From NCBI GenBank assembly GCA_963674455.1, contig CAVMBE010000101.1, positions 27,352 to 91,351 on the forward strand: a DNA stretch of 64,000 nt, in the 5' to 3' direction. Source of the DNA: Lecanosticta acicola. Taxonomy: Eukaryota; Ascomycota; Dothideomycetes; Mycosphaerellales; Mycosphaerellaceae. A program made the position numbers and the translations under genes. A model generated the notes under the pieces. That model saw only the letters and a program-made list of their open reading frames with translations. It ran no database searches and had not been told where the DNA came from. Shown here one piece after another: positions 9,787 through 20,900 of this stretch; the stretch's first letter is position 1, and each line of letters begins with the position of its first letter.

Positions 9787-10740
9787 CTAAGGACGTCCTT
9801 TAAGCCACTTTATGAATACATCAGAACTAGGAAAATGAACACTAGGATTATACCCAGGACCTCGAAAATATTGATGCATAATACTTACGTACTGATTGTC
9901 TTGAGGAGAAACAGTCTCTTGTAATTGAGAATGACCCTCCATCTTTTTAGCAGCTATGATACGGTTAGCTAAATTAGCAGCATAAGGTTGTTGACTCTTA
10001 TTAGGATTATACCCATTTCTTACAACATCTTCTCTGATACCAACTTCAGTAGGAGTAACACCACCATTAGCATAAAACACATCTTCGTTACCTAGATGTT
10101 CTCTTCTAACAGGGTTAGAACCAGACCCACTCCCAGAACCAGACCCTGAACCAGACCCACTACCAGAACCAGACCCTGAACCAGACCCACTACCAGAACC
10201 GGACCCTGAAACAGTCCCTGAACCAGACACAGGTAAACCAGAATTCCCACTGGATAACAAAGTCTGATTTAAAAAATCAGACTTTTGTTCACCCTGGGTA
10301 TAAACACCATGAGATATACTGGTGGTAGATTTATTTTTAGAAAAATATTTTACAAAGCCACGTCATATTTCCATATGACTATTAAAGTGTTTCAAACAAC
10401 AATCTCATACATAACGTATAAACTTTTTAGGTATATATACAAAGATATGATAAAAGGCTCTACGAACTAAACTTAGAGATTTATATGTTAAATCTATAAT
10501 AATATCACGCAAACTACTAAACATCACGCAAAACCATTCAAGCACAACGTCCAGAGAATCCCATATAAAGACAATAAAAAATGCAAAAGACACATAATAT
10601 AGTATAGAAATTTTACTATAATACTGTAAATATACATCCACGTCAAAGAAGTCATTGGTGAATGCTCTACTAAAAAAACCAATCGAGAATATTGTAACTA
10701 CCCTAAACAATTTGCTAAATAAATATCTTATAAGTTTCAT
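9787..10740 (-). CDS. ORF317, membrane protein with Ser-Gly repeat linker
   Basis: A 317-codon code-4 ORF, ATG 10740, TAG 9787, TGA-Trp at 10405. Residues 1 to about 70 hold two likely membrane helices (L-F-R-V-V-T-I-F-S-I-G-F-F and I-L-Y-Y-V-S-F-A-F-F-I-V-F-I-W). Residues ~70-160 are basic. About 40 residues of alternating Ser-Gly follow (DNA 10110-10235), then a polar ~110-residue C-terminal domain starting N-P-V-R-R-E-H-L-G-N-E-D and ending F-I-K-W-L-K-G-R-P. The layout is membrane anchor, flexible linker, soluble domain. No homologue recognised. It lies between cox3 and atp9 on the same strand. ORF254 at 58.5 kb has the same anchor-linker-domain plan with an unrelated Gly-Asn-Ser linker. 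Confidence 0.75.
10110..10235 (-). repeat. Ser-Gly-coding microsatellite
   Basis: Direct repeats of a 12/24-bp unit (plus strand CCAGACCCACTACCAGAACC), far more GC-rich than its surroundings. It stays in frame inside ORF317. Confidence 0.85.
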
Positions 10741-11467
10741 AGATTAATAATTATAATAATGGACCAAGACAAAACCTTCAGGAACCTGCGTATTCTTTGG
10801 AAATACTTAAACAAGCTAGTGCGGGAAACTCTCTAAAGTTTTTGTTATTTAAGTTCGTCGAAGTATTTTATATTAAGTACAAACACTCACTACTCCCCCT
10901 AAGAGCTATCCGGACTAACTATGGCATTTGTCACAACGAGAAGTATATTCGAAAAGCTGTTAAAGCTACCTGTAACTAGAGGCCTTATCACCTTAGAAAT
11001 GGATGACAATCGATAACTATCTACGCTTAGTCGTTCATCTAAACCTATAATTAATCCTAACTATTCAATATGAGTTTACTAACGATTAGGTAAAGAGAAA
11101 CACATATAGGTGGAATACAACGGCAATTGGATAAACATTACCTGTAAAATTGAACATATTGTACCTAAAACAATAAAACGTTTACATACCTCATAGTTTA
11201 CATAAGAAAGGTGCCATGCTAAACTATTTCTTCCTCTGTTTCCCCTTTCCCCCAGAACCTCTTCATTTTCTTGTTTTAGTTTCTATCCTCTTTTTTCTTA
11301 AAAAAAATGAGCGCCAATGAAAAAAAAAATAATAGGATGCAAAGTATTAAAAGTATCATCAACATTAGGGTTATTGCTAGAGTAATATCATAATAATATT
11401 TTTTAAGAAAAAAAAAATAAGTACATAAGTTGTATGTACATTAATTATACCTTTCTTTAAATTCACA
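10741..11467. other. Intergenic region with a GC-richer, structured-looking stretch
   Basis: No convincing protein gene. 10810-11200 is much less AT-rich than the flanks and has several short inverted matches (for example GGAAACTCTCTAAAG ... CCTAAGAGCTATCC). A 60-codon plus-strand ORF (10797-10979) lies in it, but I would not call it a gene. It reads like an orphan piece of a structured RNA or intron; I cannot name the class. 11280-11335 has a dispersed short element. Confidence 0.4.
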
Positions 11468-12277
11468 TTATGAACCTCAATAGTATACTGATAAAAATAA
11501 AAACAATCAAACAACGTCCACAAAGTGTCAATATAATATACCAGCTTCTAATCCTAGGTGATGGTTTTCAGTTAAATGATAGGCTAATAAACGTCAAAAT
11601 CCCACACCTAAAAATATTGTACCTATGATTACATGTAAGCCGTGAAACCCAGTTCCAAAGTAGAAACAAGAACCATAGGCACCATCTGTTAAAGTAAAAG
11701 AGGAAACTGAATATTCCACACCCTGAAAAGCAGTAAATATAAGCGCAAGTATTATAGTAAATAGCGCTCCGTACAGGGCACCATTTCTATTACCCTGTAT
11801 TAGAGAGTGGTGAGAGTAAGTTATAGTAACTCCTGAGGCCAATAATAAAACAGTATTTAGAAGTGGCAACTCAAAAGCATTTATTGCTTCTACACCTATA
11901 GGGGGTCACTGTGCACCAAGTTCTACTGTGGGTGACAATGCACTATGGAAATAAGCTCAAAATATAGCTAAAAAGAACAATGCCTCGCTAACTATAAAAA
12001 GAGCTACTCCCATATTTAACCCTTTCTGAACGGCCAATGTGTGATTTCCCAAATAAGTACCTTCTGATATGACATCTCTAAATCAAAAAGACATACTTGA
12101 TACTAATAAAATAAATGCTAGGGGTAGTGAATTTATTGCATTATAAAAACCGTGTATACTAGCAACTGCTGATGTGGTTAGAGTTAATAAACTTATACAA
12201 GTGAAAATAGGTCAAGGGCTCGGCGATACTAAATGAAATGGATGCCCTTGGAAAGCACTTCTGTATATATTAAGCAT
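11468..12277 (-). CDS. cox3: Cytochrome c oxidase subunit 3
   Basis: Core membrane subunit of complex IV, 269 aa, no intron. ATG at 12277 (M-L-N-I-Y-R-S-A-F-Q-G-H-P-F-H-L-V), TAA at 11468. Conserved V-S-E-A-L-F-F-L-A-I-F-W-A-Y-F-H, G-V-T-I-T-Y-S-H-H-S-L-I, G-F-H-G-L-H-V-I-I-G-T-I-F and the C-terminal W-H-F-V-D-V-V-W-L-F-L-F are present. Many Trp codons are TGA. Confidence 0.97.
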
Positions 12278-12489
12278 GTTTTATAAGTGTAAAACACATT
12301 AATAGAAAATACCTTTTTTTTCTAAAACCGCACTTATATTCTTTTAAAGTAAATAATAAGGAAAATTTTTTAGTAAGACACTACAAAACAAAAAATAGAT
12401 TTCTTAAAAGTATTAATGTTTGTTTTTTTTTTAGAAAAAAGCTATCTACATTAAGTAGATAAGAAAAAAGCTATCTACATTAACTATAT

Positions 12490-12561
12490 AAGGAATAGGT
12501 GACTTGAACACCTAACATACCGTGTGTAAAACGGTCGCTCTGCCAATTGAGCTAATTCCTT
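12490..12561 (-). tRNA. trnV: tRNA-Val(UAC)
   Basis: Cloverleaf on the minus strand with acceptor arms AAGGAAT/ATTCCTT, D-loop AATTGGC and anticodon loop TTTACAC (TAC). 72 nt. Confidence 0.93.
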
Positions 12562-12612
12562 GTTTTTTATGAGAATAAGAAAAGGAAAGATAAAAAAGAT
12601 TGCACAATTATT

Positions 12613-12684
12613 TAAGAGCTATGAGATTCGAACTCACATTTTAATGATTAAAAGTCACATACTTTACCGTTAAGTTAAGCTCTC
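12613..12684 (-). tRNA. trnK: tRNA-Lys(UUU)
   Basis: Starts GAGAGCTTAACTTAACGG, anticodon loop CTTTTAA (TTT), T-arm GAGTTCGAATCTC. A degraded plus-strand copy lies at 57986-58060. Confidence 0.92.
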
Positions 12685-13247
12685 TTTTTCTTATTGATTC
12701 TTTTAATTCTTGATATAGTGATTAGCCAAACACTAATAATAACATGAGTATATGGCTAAATATTTAAATAATAATAAGCCATAAAATGTAATTATCACTT
12801 TATTTTAAAGAAATAGTTTGCATACTTTTTATATTAAGCAGTATCACTTGTCTTTATTTTTTATTTTTATTTTTTAGAAAAAAAAATTAGATATTAAAAG
12901 TGATCTTATAATAAGATAATACATATATTTATATATGTCATTAATGTTGCTTAAAAAACAATATCATAAGTATAATATATTTTCACATTTAATGAGAGGG
13001 TGAAGAATAGAGTGGAAATTTAATACTATAATTAAAGCAAGTATAAAGAGTAGAAGAAACGTATGATATTACAATATGCAAAACCACTATCTCCTATGTG
13101 TAAATTAATAAATTATAATGTATTAGAGTCTGCCTTTTATTTTTAAAGATAGAATTAGCAAAGCCTGTAAAAAATCCGTCTTTAATTAAAGGTTCAGAAC
13201 CTATCCCTCTAAACTTATAGCCCTTTGTCATAAAAAAAAAAAAACAG
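12685..13247. other. Intergenic region, trnK to atp6
   Basis: AT-rich. The only coding candidate is a 45-codon minus-strand ORF at 13094-13231 (listed separately). Otherwise nothing seen. Confidence 0.5.
13094..13231 (-). CDS. Small ORF45 downstream of atp6, doubtful
   Basis: ATG at 13231, TAG at 13094, 45 codons beginning M-T-K-G-Y-K-F-R-G-I-G-S-E-P-L. Starts 17 bp after the atp6 stop on the same strand. No family recognised; it might be a remnant of a longer gene, since the frame continues for about 25 codons after the TAG. Confidence 0.25.
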   Translation of the reverse strand: MTKGYKFRGIGSEPLIKDGFFTGFANSIFKNKRQTLIHYNLLIYT

Positions 13248-15431
13248 CTAGTGTAAATCTAACCCGTCTTTAATATAAGAACATGATAAAACTACAAAAA
13301 CTTGAGCCTGTATGAATGCGATACCTAATTCTAATCCAGAAAACGCTATTATAAAGGCTAACGGAAATAGACCTAGAAATAAGAATATAAATCCAGAAGT
13401 CATTATATTATATGTAAATCCACTAAGGATGTTTAAGAGCATGTGTCCTGATAGAATATTTGCCGCTAATCTTAGACCTAATGACACATTTCTCGCTAAG
13501 TAAGATATAAACTCTATTAGAACTAATAAAGGTAATAGCCCTAATGGACATCCCGCTGGTACAAATAATGAAAAAAATTTTAGTCCGTGTTTACTTAAAC
13601 CTAGTATAGTTGCACCTAAAACAACTGTGAAACTTAGTGAAAAAGTTAAGATAAAATGACTGGTACTTGCAAAACTGTAAGGACTGTTTGACAAGCCATA
13701 TAGACTTATCAAATCGGACTATATCTTAATTACTTATATATAATTGTAATATATAAATAAGTAATCTTTCACGTGTAGTCTCTGAGGATCCTACTTATAA
13801 CTTAGCTTGTTATTTTGGTTTCCTGCTGATTGTTCATTGTTTCATCCATCAAGATTTTTACCAGTTCGCCATCTCTTAAAGCAAGACAAACATTTTTGGT
13901 ACTTAAGGCATTAGAAGTTTCCAGCATATAGTGAAATTTAAAGCATTTTATTATATTTATCTATGATATTACAATTATCTGAACATATCTTTTTATTATT
14001 TATATTCTTTATATTCTTCTTTTATCCATATTGTTTTTAATTAATTTTTTTTTCTATTCCTTGTTCAGTCAAATGATGTTTAGATTTTATTAACTTAGCT
14101 ATTTTCGTAAAATCTAAATAATCTTCTTTTTTTACTCCTAGTAAAGGATATCGATTAAATAAAGGTATAACTTTTTATTATAAAAAACCGTTACTAAATA
14201 TCGTCCTTCATTACGCGTTAGAGATTTATAATATCTACCACAATTTAAAAAAGTAATAAGATTTTTTTTTCTCTAATATGTTGAGTTACTGATAATCTTA
14301 AACTTACATTAGTTTTATTATTAATATCTTTAGTCATAACTTGGAAACTACCTTCAGCTTCTATAAACCCTCTAATTCAATTTAAGTTTTTGATATTACT
14401 AAACTCTACTTTAGGTCTATTCAATGGGACAACATTAGGAAAATGTTTTTTAAACTTATCAGATAAACCTAAATTTAATGTAGCTTTAATATTAAGTAAT
14501 TTTAATAAACCTGTTAAAGATAAATGCTCTTTATTACTTATTAAATTTATAGCTTCTTTAAACAAAAGATAATCTGCTTGTTTTTGAGTAATTAAATGAT
14601 ATACTTTAAAACGGTTTACAATTACTTGTAAATTACTTAAAGAACTCACACGGTATTGTATAGAATCAGGACCATGCCTATAAAATTTTCTTACTTTAAA
14701 AGTTCTTTGAATAGCTTCTAATAATTTAATATCCTTATTATGTAAAGATATACTAAACAGAGGCTTAACTTGTCATTTTCTTGATCTCCTACTATCTTTA
14801 GATATAGAGACAGAAAAACAACCTTATCCTAATTTTTTTTATTTGCATTATAAATTATATATTAATTTTGTAATAAGATTTTTAATAATAATGCAAATAA
14901 AAAAATAAAGACAAATCCTGTGATATAATCAGGATTAAGATAAAAAGTATTTTTATTATTAAAACTATATCTAGGTATAATTTTTAATATTTTAGTTTGT
15001 GTATATGAATGTGAATATGAAGAATATAACTTTATTTCATGTTTTAAAAGATTGTTCGATATAAATAAAAATAAAACACCTAGGCACCTTTTTACCATTC
15101 CGATCAAATTATTAACTAATATAAATACAAATAATACATAAATAAAAGGAAAGTAAACTTGACCATTTTTTTCATTTATTTGACCGACTACTATGCTGTG
15201 TACTGTAGCATATATTGATTCTTGAGAAATAGATCAAGTATTAGGAACTAATTTGTTGTTATTATTACTTAGTAGTGACAATATAAACACTAAGTATCCA
15301 GCTATAGTTAGATATAATCCTATATTTGTAATAGATAAGGATAAATCACCTAAAACAGGGGCGTCTATGCTTAATAAGTTTCTTACTTCGAATTGGTCCA
15401 AGGGACTATTTATGTTTACAAAGAGATTCAT
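13248..15431 (-). CDS. atp6: ATP synthase subunit a (2 exons)
   Basis: Proton-channel subunit of Fo. Exon 1 is 15431..15093 and exon 2 13682..13248; the joint reads N-L-I-G-M-V|P-Y-S-F-A-S and gives 257 aa ending in TAG, the usual fungal length. The essential Arg is in S-L-G-L-R-L-A-A-N-I-L-S-G-H. The mature N-terminus is preceded by a short M-N-L-F-V-N-I-N leader. TGA encodes Trp in W-S-I-S-Q-E-S. The intron contains a broken endonuclease. atp8 lies upstream on the same strand. Confidence 0.94.
14038..15092 (-). pseudogene. Decayed double-motif LAGLIDADG endonuclease, atp6 intron
   Basis: In frame with exon 1 it reads to N-P-D-Y-I-T-G-F and then runs into a hairpin insertion (14828-14922) containing stops. 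After it the family sequence resumes in another frame as G-C-F-S-V-S-I-S-K-D-S-R, continues to the second motif W-I-R-G-F-I-E-A-E-G-S-F (near 14370), and is frameshifted again near 14180 before V-I-P-L-F-N-R-Y-P-L-L-G-V and the end at about 14038. All domains are recognisable, so decay is recent. Confidence 0.85.
14828..14922. mobile_element. Hairpin insertion in endonuclease motif (copy 2)
   Basis: Arms TTTTTTTTATTTGCATTAT and ATAATGCAAATAAAAAAATA with a ~40 bp AT-rich loop. It separates I-T-G-F from E-G-C-F, the very codons of the first LAGLIDADG helix. Same arms as the element at 6325-6398. Confidence 0.6.
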
Positions 15432-15597
15432 TAATAGTAAAAAAATTATATATGTATTAAAGATTTATATAAGTTTAAAACTCTATAGTACTTTAGCGCT
15501 CATTTATTATCCTAGAAGGAAAAAAAAGGCAATATCTAAAAACCATAAAAGAAAAAATAATAATTTTTAGGATGAAATATAGAAGATAGTATCTATT

Positions 15598-15744
15598 TTA
15601 TAACTTACTTATAAATACACGTGTGGAAAATAAACGGACAAATCTGGGTAATATGTATTTGGAGAAGATGTATATTAATAATACAAAAATTCCAAATGCG
15701 AATATTACTTGGTTAATAAAAAAAAATGGTACTAATTGAGGCAT
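15598..15744 (-). CDS. atp8: ATP synthase subunit 8
   Basis: 48 aa, ATG 15744, TAA 15598. Starts with the diagnostic M-P-Q-L-V-P-F-F-F, followed by one membrane helix (Q-V-I-F-A-F-G-I-F-V-L-L-I-Y) and a basic tail (R-F-V-R-L-F-S-T-R). Peripheral stalk of Fo. Upstream of atp6, as in most fungal mtDNAs. Confidence 0.95.
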   Translation of the reverse strand: MPQLVPFFFINQVIFAFGIFVLLIYIFSKYILPRFVRLFSTRVFISKL

Positions 15745-15908
15745 TTTATTCCCTTATTAAAAATTAATAATTATACAAGTTATAATGAGATACAAAGGTT
15801 TAACGGGCTTTACTTTTTTTTTTTATAAAAAAGGGAAATAAAAATTAAGTTAAAAAATTAAGAAAAAAAAATAATAAGTAAGTAAGCATATAGCTTATCT
15901 TTATTTAA

Positions 15909-15972
15909 TAAGGTTATACAATTTATTATTAATGCATGAAGGTTATACAATTTATTATTAATGCATGAAGGT
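15909..15972. repeat. Tandem repeat, ~29-bp unit
   Basis: Two exact copies of a unit containing GGTTATACAATTTATTATTA and ATGCATGAA, followed by a third partial start. The stop codon of ORF520 falls inside it. Confidence 0.85.
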
Positions 15973-17520
15973 TATATAAGTATATACTATATAAGTATGG
16001 CTCGCAAAAGAAAAGAATAAAACATACAAATATGTAACTCCTATCAATTGACGGAGTAAGAAGGCTAATAAATCTCTAAGTCAGCCTTGGCTATGCGGAT
16101 TTGATACGTTGATTGTTCTACTTACCGATCTATATACTTCCATAGGTAATAATATTATTATAAATCATGTAATAATACCTAGGAGTATATCAGACCATAA
16201 AGTTAAACTAGGACTAATTAGAAAAAATAGTCCATTTGTAGATAACGCTAGCAAGCTAAAGTTAATGTTATATACAAATCCGTATAGAAGAATATAAGCA
16301 TACCTTTGCTCTAATGTAACTTGTAAAATTCCTATTATTACATATAACACTAAGGCTAATAAAAAAGGATACAGGTGCGATATACCAAGTGATACTCAAA
16401 AGTCTCAAATAGCAAAAGTAGCTCAGCTTAGTGCGGTAAAAGCTGTGGCTTCTGAAATTGCTCTCGCCAAAGAATTTATAACTAAGTTATCGACCAAGAA
16501 TGCAAAAATGCTATTGTTAACGTGGGGTCTTAACATAGATAATCTTGCTAGGTATATCCAAGTAATATTAGCTAAATAAGATATTAAGTAAGCTATGATT
16601 ATACCCGTTATTCTGTAGGTATGGTTGTCCTCTACCGTAATAAATCAAAAACAGGTAGAAAACATTACACCTATAAAAATCAGTACATAGAATAAAATAC
16701 CTAATAATAACCTATAACGTACGAAAGGTCAATTCACGTTACCATTAACAAATAAATTACGGTTCATACTTATAGATTTTCTAAATAGGAAATCATAGAG
16801 CCAATTAACAAGAATATATAAAGGTAAACCTAATAAAGTAAAAATCAGTCTAAAATGAAAATTACTTACATTAGTGTTACTACTTCTAATTACATTTCTT
16901 GTGTCAAAGGCATTTACGTTAGACGACATAAACATAAGAGTAACACCTTTATTATGTTTCACAAAATTAATAAGTCGCTCTAATAAACGTATAATAAAAT
17001 CCACTAATGAACCTAACATTTCATTAGTATGCTTACTAATGAAATGCAGTAATGTATAAAAAAAAAAAAATACATGGCCCATTAAGTGGGAAGCATAACC
17101 AAGTCATGCAATCAAAAATGGTAATAATTGCACAATAAATCTATACAGTGACATTAAGGCATAATTATAGCTTGTATTATTACCATTATTGTGGTCATGT
17201 ACCATAGTGGACAGCTGTGTTATATCACCATTATTATCTAATCTAGATATGAAATAAGATAAAGATTTTAACTGGCTATTATAATAAAAATCGTTTGAAA
17301 AACAGCCATGCTGTATAAATACATTCATATTAGATGATAATACATTGGGTAAAGGCCAATTAATGTCTGTAATATAAGACATAATAGAGTAGCATTCTAT
17401 AGTAAAAAGATCTATCAGGCTATAAAGCTGATTTATGTCCACATAATTAGTACAGTTCCCAGGGCTTATATAAATAGTTGTACCTAATCCTGTACCAATA
17501 ATTTTTGCAGATTGTAGCAT
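15958..17520 (-). CDS. ORF520, multi-pass membrane protein with an atp9-derived start
   Basis: A single 520-codon code-4 ORF, ATG 17520, TAA 15958, crossing several TGA codons that must be Trp. Residues 1-15 ([15 protein letters not shown]) copy Atp9, then the sequence becomes unrelated. About 110 polar residues follow (with N-N-G-D-I-T-Q and H-D-H-N-N-G-N-N), then roughly nine hydrophobic segments, for example L-L-L-G-I-L-F-Y-V-L-I-F-I-G and F-L-L-A-L-V-L-Y-V-I-I-G-I-L. No stop interrupts the foreign 500 codons, so it appears functional. Its leader is a copy of the atp9 leader (17521-17843), implying expression from an atp9-type promoter or processing site. It lies between cox1 and atp8. I do not recognise the membrane domain. 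Confidence 0.8.
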
Positions 17521-17843
17521 GTTATTTAAATATTATAAAAAAGACTCCTCCAATTTAGAGATGGCGGCCCTTATTGTTTATACGTTATCTTATATTGTTT
17601 GCTATCTTTGGAGTTATTAACCTCCGTACTAAATTCGTAAGGAAAAAACCTTTAAAAGTATTGTAATCATTATACAACCTTCTTAAACTAAAAGGAAATA
17701 AAGAATAAATGTAAATAATTGTAAAATTTTGTTTAACATTATCAATAACTACAGAAATTGTAAAACTAATTATACTATTATTTCTAAATCTGTAAGAAAT
17801 AAAATACTTTTCACCAAATTTTTCATTAAACCTTGTTAAACCT
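17476..17843 (-). repeat. atp9 leader block, duplicate in front of ORF520
   Basis: Nearly identical to 9304-9690 in the same orientation. It carries a truncated copy of the ORF119 C-terminus. It ends exactly where the cox1 3' duplication unit (17843-18290) begins, a visible recombination joint. Confidence 0.9.
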
Positions 17844-17998
17844 CTAATAAAAAATTAAATAAGTTAAATGTGAAGTGTCATTTAAACGTACCAAGTATAC
17901 ACTACTTAGGACTAATAGCCAAGAAGTAAGTTAAGAATACTTAAACTACTATAAAGCACGCAGTTAATAAAAAAAAAAGAGGGCATAAAATTAAACCC

Positions 17999-20900
17999 TT
18001 AAAATAGGTTACTTTGCAGAGGTAAACTTACAAAAGCGTGAGGTTTAGGAGGAGAATTTAATGCTCATTCTAAGCTTGCATATGCTCTGCTTAGTAAGGC
18101 TTGTAAGAAATCTGTATAAAATTGAGGTGTAAGTCAAGGATATCTTGACACACTTTTACCTTTAACTAATTGAAGGTAAACTATCTGTAGAAATAGTCAT
18201 GTAGCCACTACAGAAATAATTGAACCAAAGCTACTTACTAAATTTCATCCCGCAAATGCGTCAGGATAGTCACTTATTCTTCTAGGCATTCCTTGTAAAC
18301 CTAAGAAATGTTGAGGAAAGAAAGTCACATTACGTATACTAATTGGACTATATTTTAACGGCTTTTTTTCTTTTTTTTTTCTCTTTAGAAAAACTAAACA
18401 CCGTTTCTCACGTGTAGTCTCTGAGGAGCCTACTAAGATAATTATCCGTTGGTTTCCTGCTGGTTGTCTAGATACACTTAAGATTTTTACTTATCTTATA
18501 ATTTGATATAGTACTTAAGCTTTATTAGAGTTTCCAGCATATAGTGAGATTGAAAGGAGCTAATGTAGTTACCTTTTATCACGAGGAATCGATTGTATTA
18601 TTCAATCTTCATTATTTAAAAACAGGTAATTATTTGTATCTGTGTTTTTCTTAATAGTTGTTCATCTTACTTTAAAATGCTGTTTTGCAGCATTAATAGA
18701 TGGAAATATTAATTCTTGGTTTTTTTTATTATAGCAAAAAACAAAACTACCACCTATACCATACTGAGGAGAAAGCTTTCCAGTTTTTCCTTTACTAGTC
18801 TCCTTCGGAGCCTTAGCTTCGCTGGAGATCAGGCGAAGCCTAGGATGAGTATTATTTAAATAAAACTCTTTAATACCTTTTTTAATAGCTTCTACTGTCT
18901 CTGATGATGTAGTAGTACCGAATTTAGGATGTAGTTCTTTTTTAAATCGTTCTTTTAATTTAGTTATAGTTTCGATACTATGAGTAAACCCGAAAGAACT
19001 ACCAGCTACTTTCAATATATTGTAGCTTGGTTTGTAATGATCTATCCATTTTTGCTCTACTGTTGTACAAACTATAGGGTCCTTTGTACAAAACTCTAAT
19101 AAACCTAATGAAAAATGATTTAGTTTATATTTATTCATAGCTCTATTTATTATAGTTTTACCTTTAGTTTCCGACTTAGCATGATAAAAATGACTAGTCA
19201 TTCTATTAGTTAAATTCATGCTACTACCTATGTATGAGTCTTCAGTTATATTATTAATAAACATATAAACTCCGGATTTCTTTCTTAAACTTTTATAAAT
19301 TTCCAATTTACTTTCCTCTATATTTTCAAAATACATGACAAAATTATTTGGTGTTCATCCACCATTACTTTTTAAATTTTTAGTTGAATATCTTAATTTT
19401 CCTTGTGATAATAAGGCTCTTTCTTTTATTTTTTTTATTAAATTTAATAAAAAAACACAAACCCCTATAAATAGTATTCAGAAGTGTACTTTACCTAACA
19501 TAGTGTTGTAATCCAACCCTAGTATTTTAGGTATTCAGAAATATCATGCACTATATAAAGCAAATACAGCTCCCATACTTAAAACGTAGTGAAAATGTGC
19601 TACAACGTAATATGTATCGTGGAATGCTATGTCAAGTGATGCGTTAGCTAACACAACACCACTTAACCCTCCTATAGTGAACATGAATACGAAACCTAAT
19701 GCAAATAACATTGATGGTGTTAAATGCAGTGATCCACCATAACATGTAGCTAATCAACTGAATATTTTAATACCAGTTGGAACTGCAATTATTAATGTAG
19801 CCGCAGTAAAGTAAGCACGTGTATCGACATCTAAACCGACTGAATACATGTGATGCTAAAATGTTAGCAAATATTCTTCATATCTGCCCGCTTTGCTTTT
19901 TTAACCAGGCTCTCTTTTTTTTGAAAAAGTCTCTTTATCGTAAAAAACAAGCGCTCCTTTCACAAGAAGAATCGGACTATATCTTCATCTTTTAGCATTT
20001 TTTATTGTTTTTTTTATACTTTATTATTTACTCTCTAGTGTAAAAAATTTGAAAGCCTTCTAAGGACGCGCAGACCCTGTCTTGTTTGTCATACTATTAT
20101 TAATATTAATCTCTTTTTGTAGTTTTTTTACATGAGCTAACCCTTGTTCACTAAGATGTAACTTATTAGAAACAATATTATGAATTGTTGATCACTTAGC
20201 CAAAGATTGAGCTTTTTTGGTTAATAATGGAAATAATTTAAAATAAGATATTACATTATTTATTCTTTTAAAGCCTGTAGCAGTATAGCGATACACGTCA
20301 TTAGTTTTGGGTCTAATAGTTACTTTACCAAATCCAAAAAGATTTTCGATTGATTGAAGAATAGAACAATCTTTTTGATCAAGAAGATAACGCATTTTTA
20401 TCACATGACCTAAAGCATATCTTGCATTACATGTAATAGATACGTTAAAACATCCTTCAGCGTCGGTAAACCCAGATAGTCAAGCATCCTGTAACGTGAC
20501 TGAAACATTCTTATTAATAAAGAGAATAGTATCCATTCCAAACCGATTATTTAAAGTTTTAATTCATAACGATAACTGTTGTATTCTGTGAGTAATAGCC
20601 AAGTTACCATTAAATAGAAAGGCTAATAGAAGGATATGGGAAGAATCATGTACAATTAACCTATAGAAATCATTCTTGTTTCCACTTGTTCCTTGTGGAA
20701 AATGCTTAACAATACCAATACCTAATTTATTCTGTATATAGTAAAGAATATAACTTTCCTTTTGAGTAAGAACAAAACGTACTCTTCTACCATTTCCATA
20801 AGTTTGAATAGCGCCATCTCCTTCTACAAAACCAATGAATCAAGTTAATCAGTCATCTGAAAGGTGTTGCGCGTCATTTCCAAATAATACATTATAATGT

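Larger units (their letters stand above)
13683..15092 (-). other. Group I intron of atp6
   Basis: Clear core motifs on the plus strand: CGGACTATATCTT (13716), GTGTAGTCTCTGAGGATCC (13773), TTTCCTGCTGATTGTT (13821) and TTTCCAGCATATAGTG (13918). The intron should still fold although its ORF is dead. Confidence 0.85.

Noticed and set aside
10797..10979. Plus-strand 60-aa ORF as a gene
   Set aside because: Lies in a structured-looking block; no start context or family, and the frame is closed on both sides.
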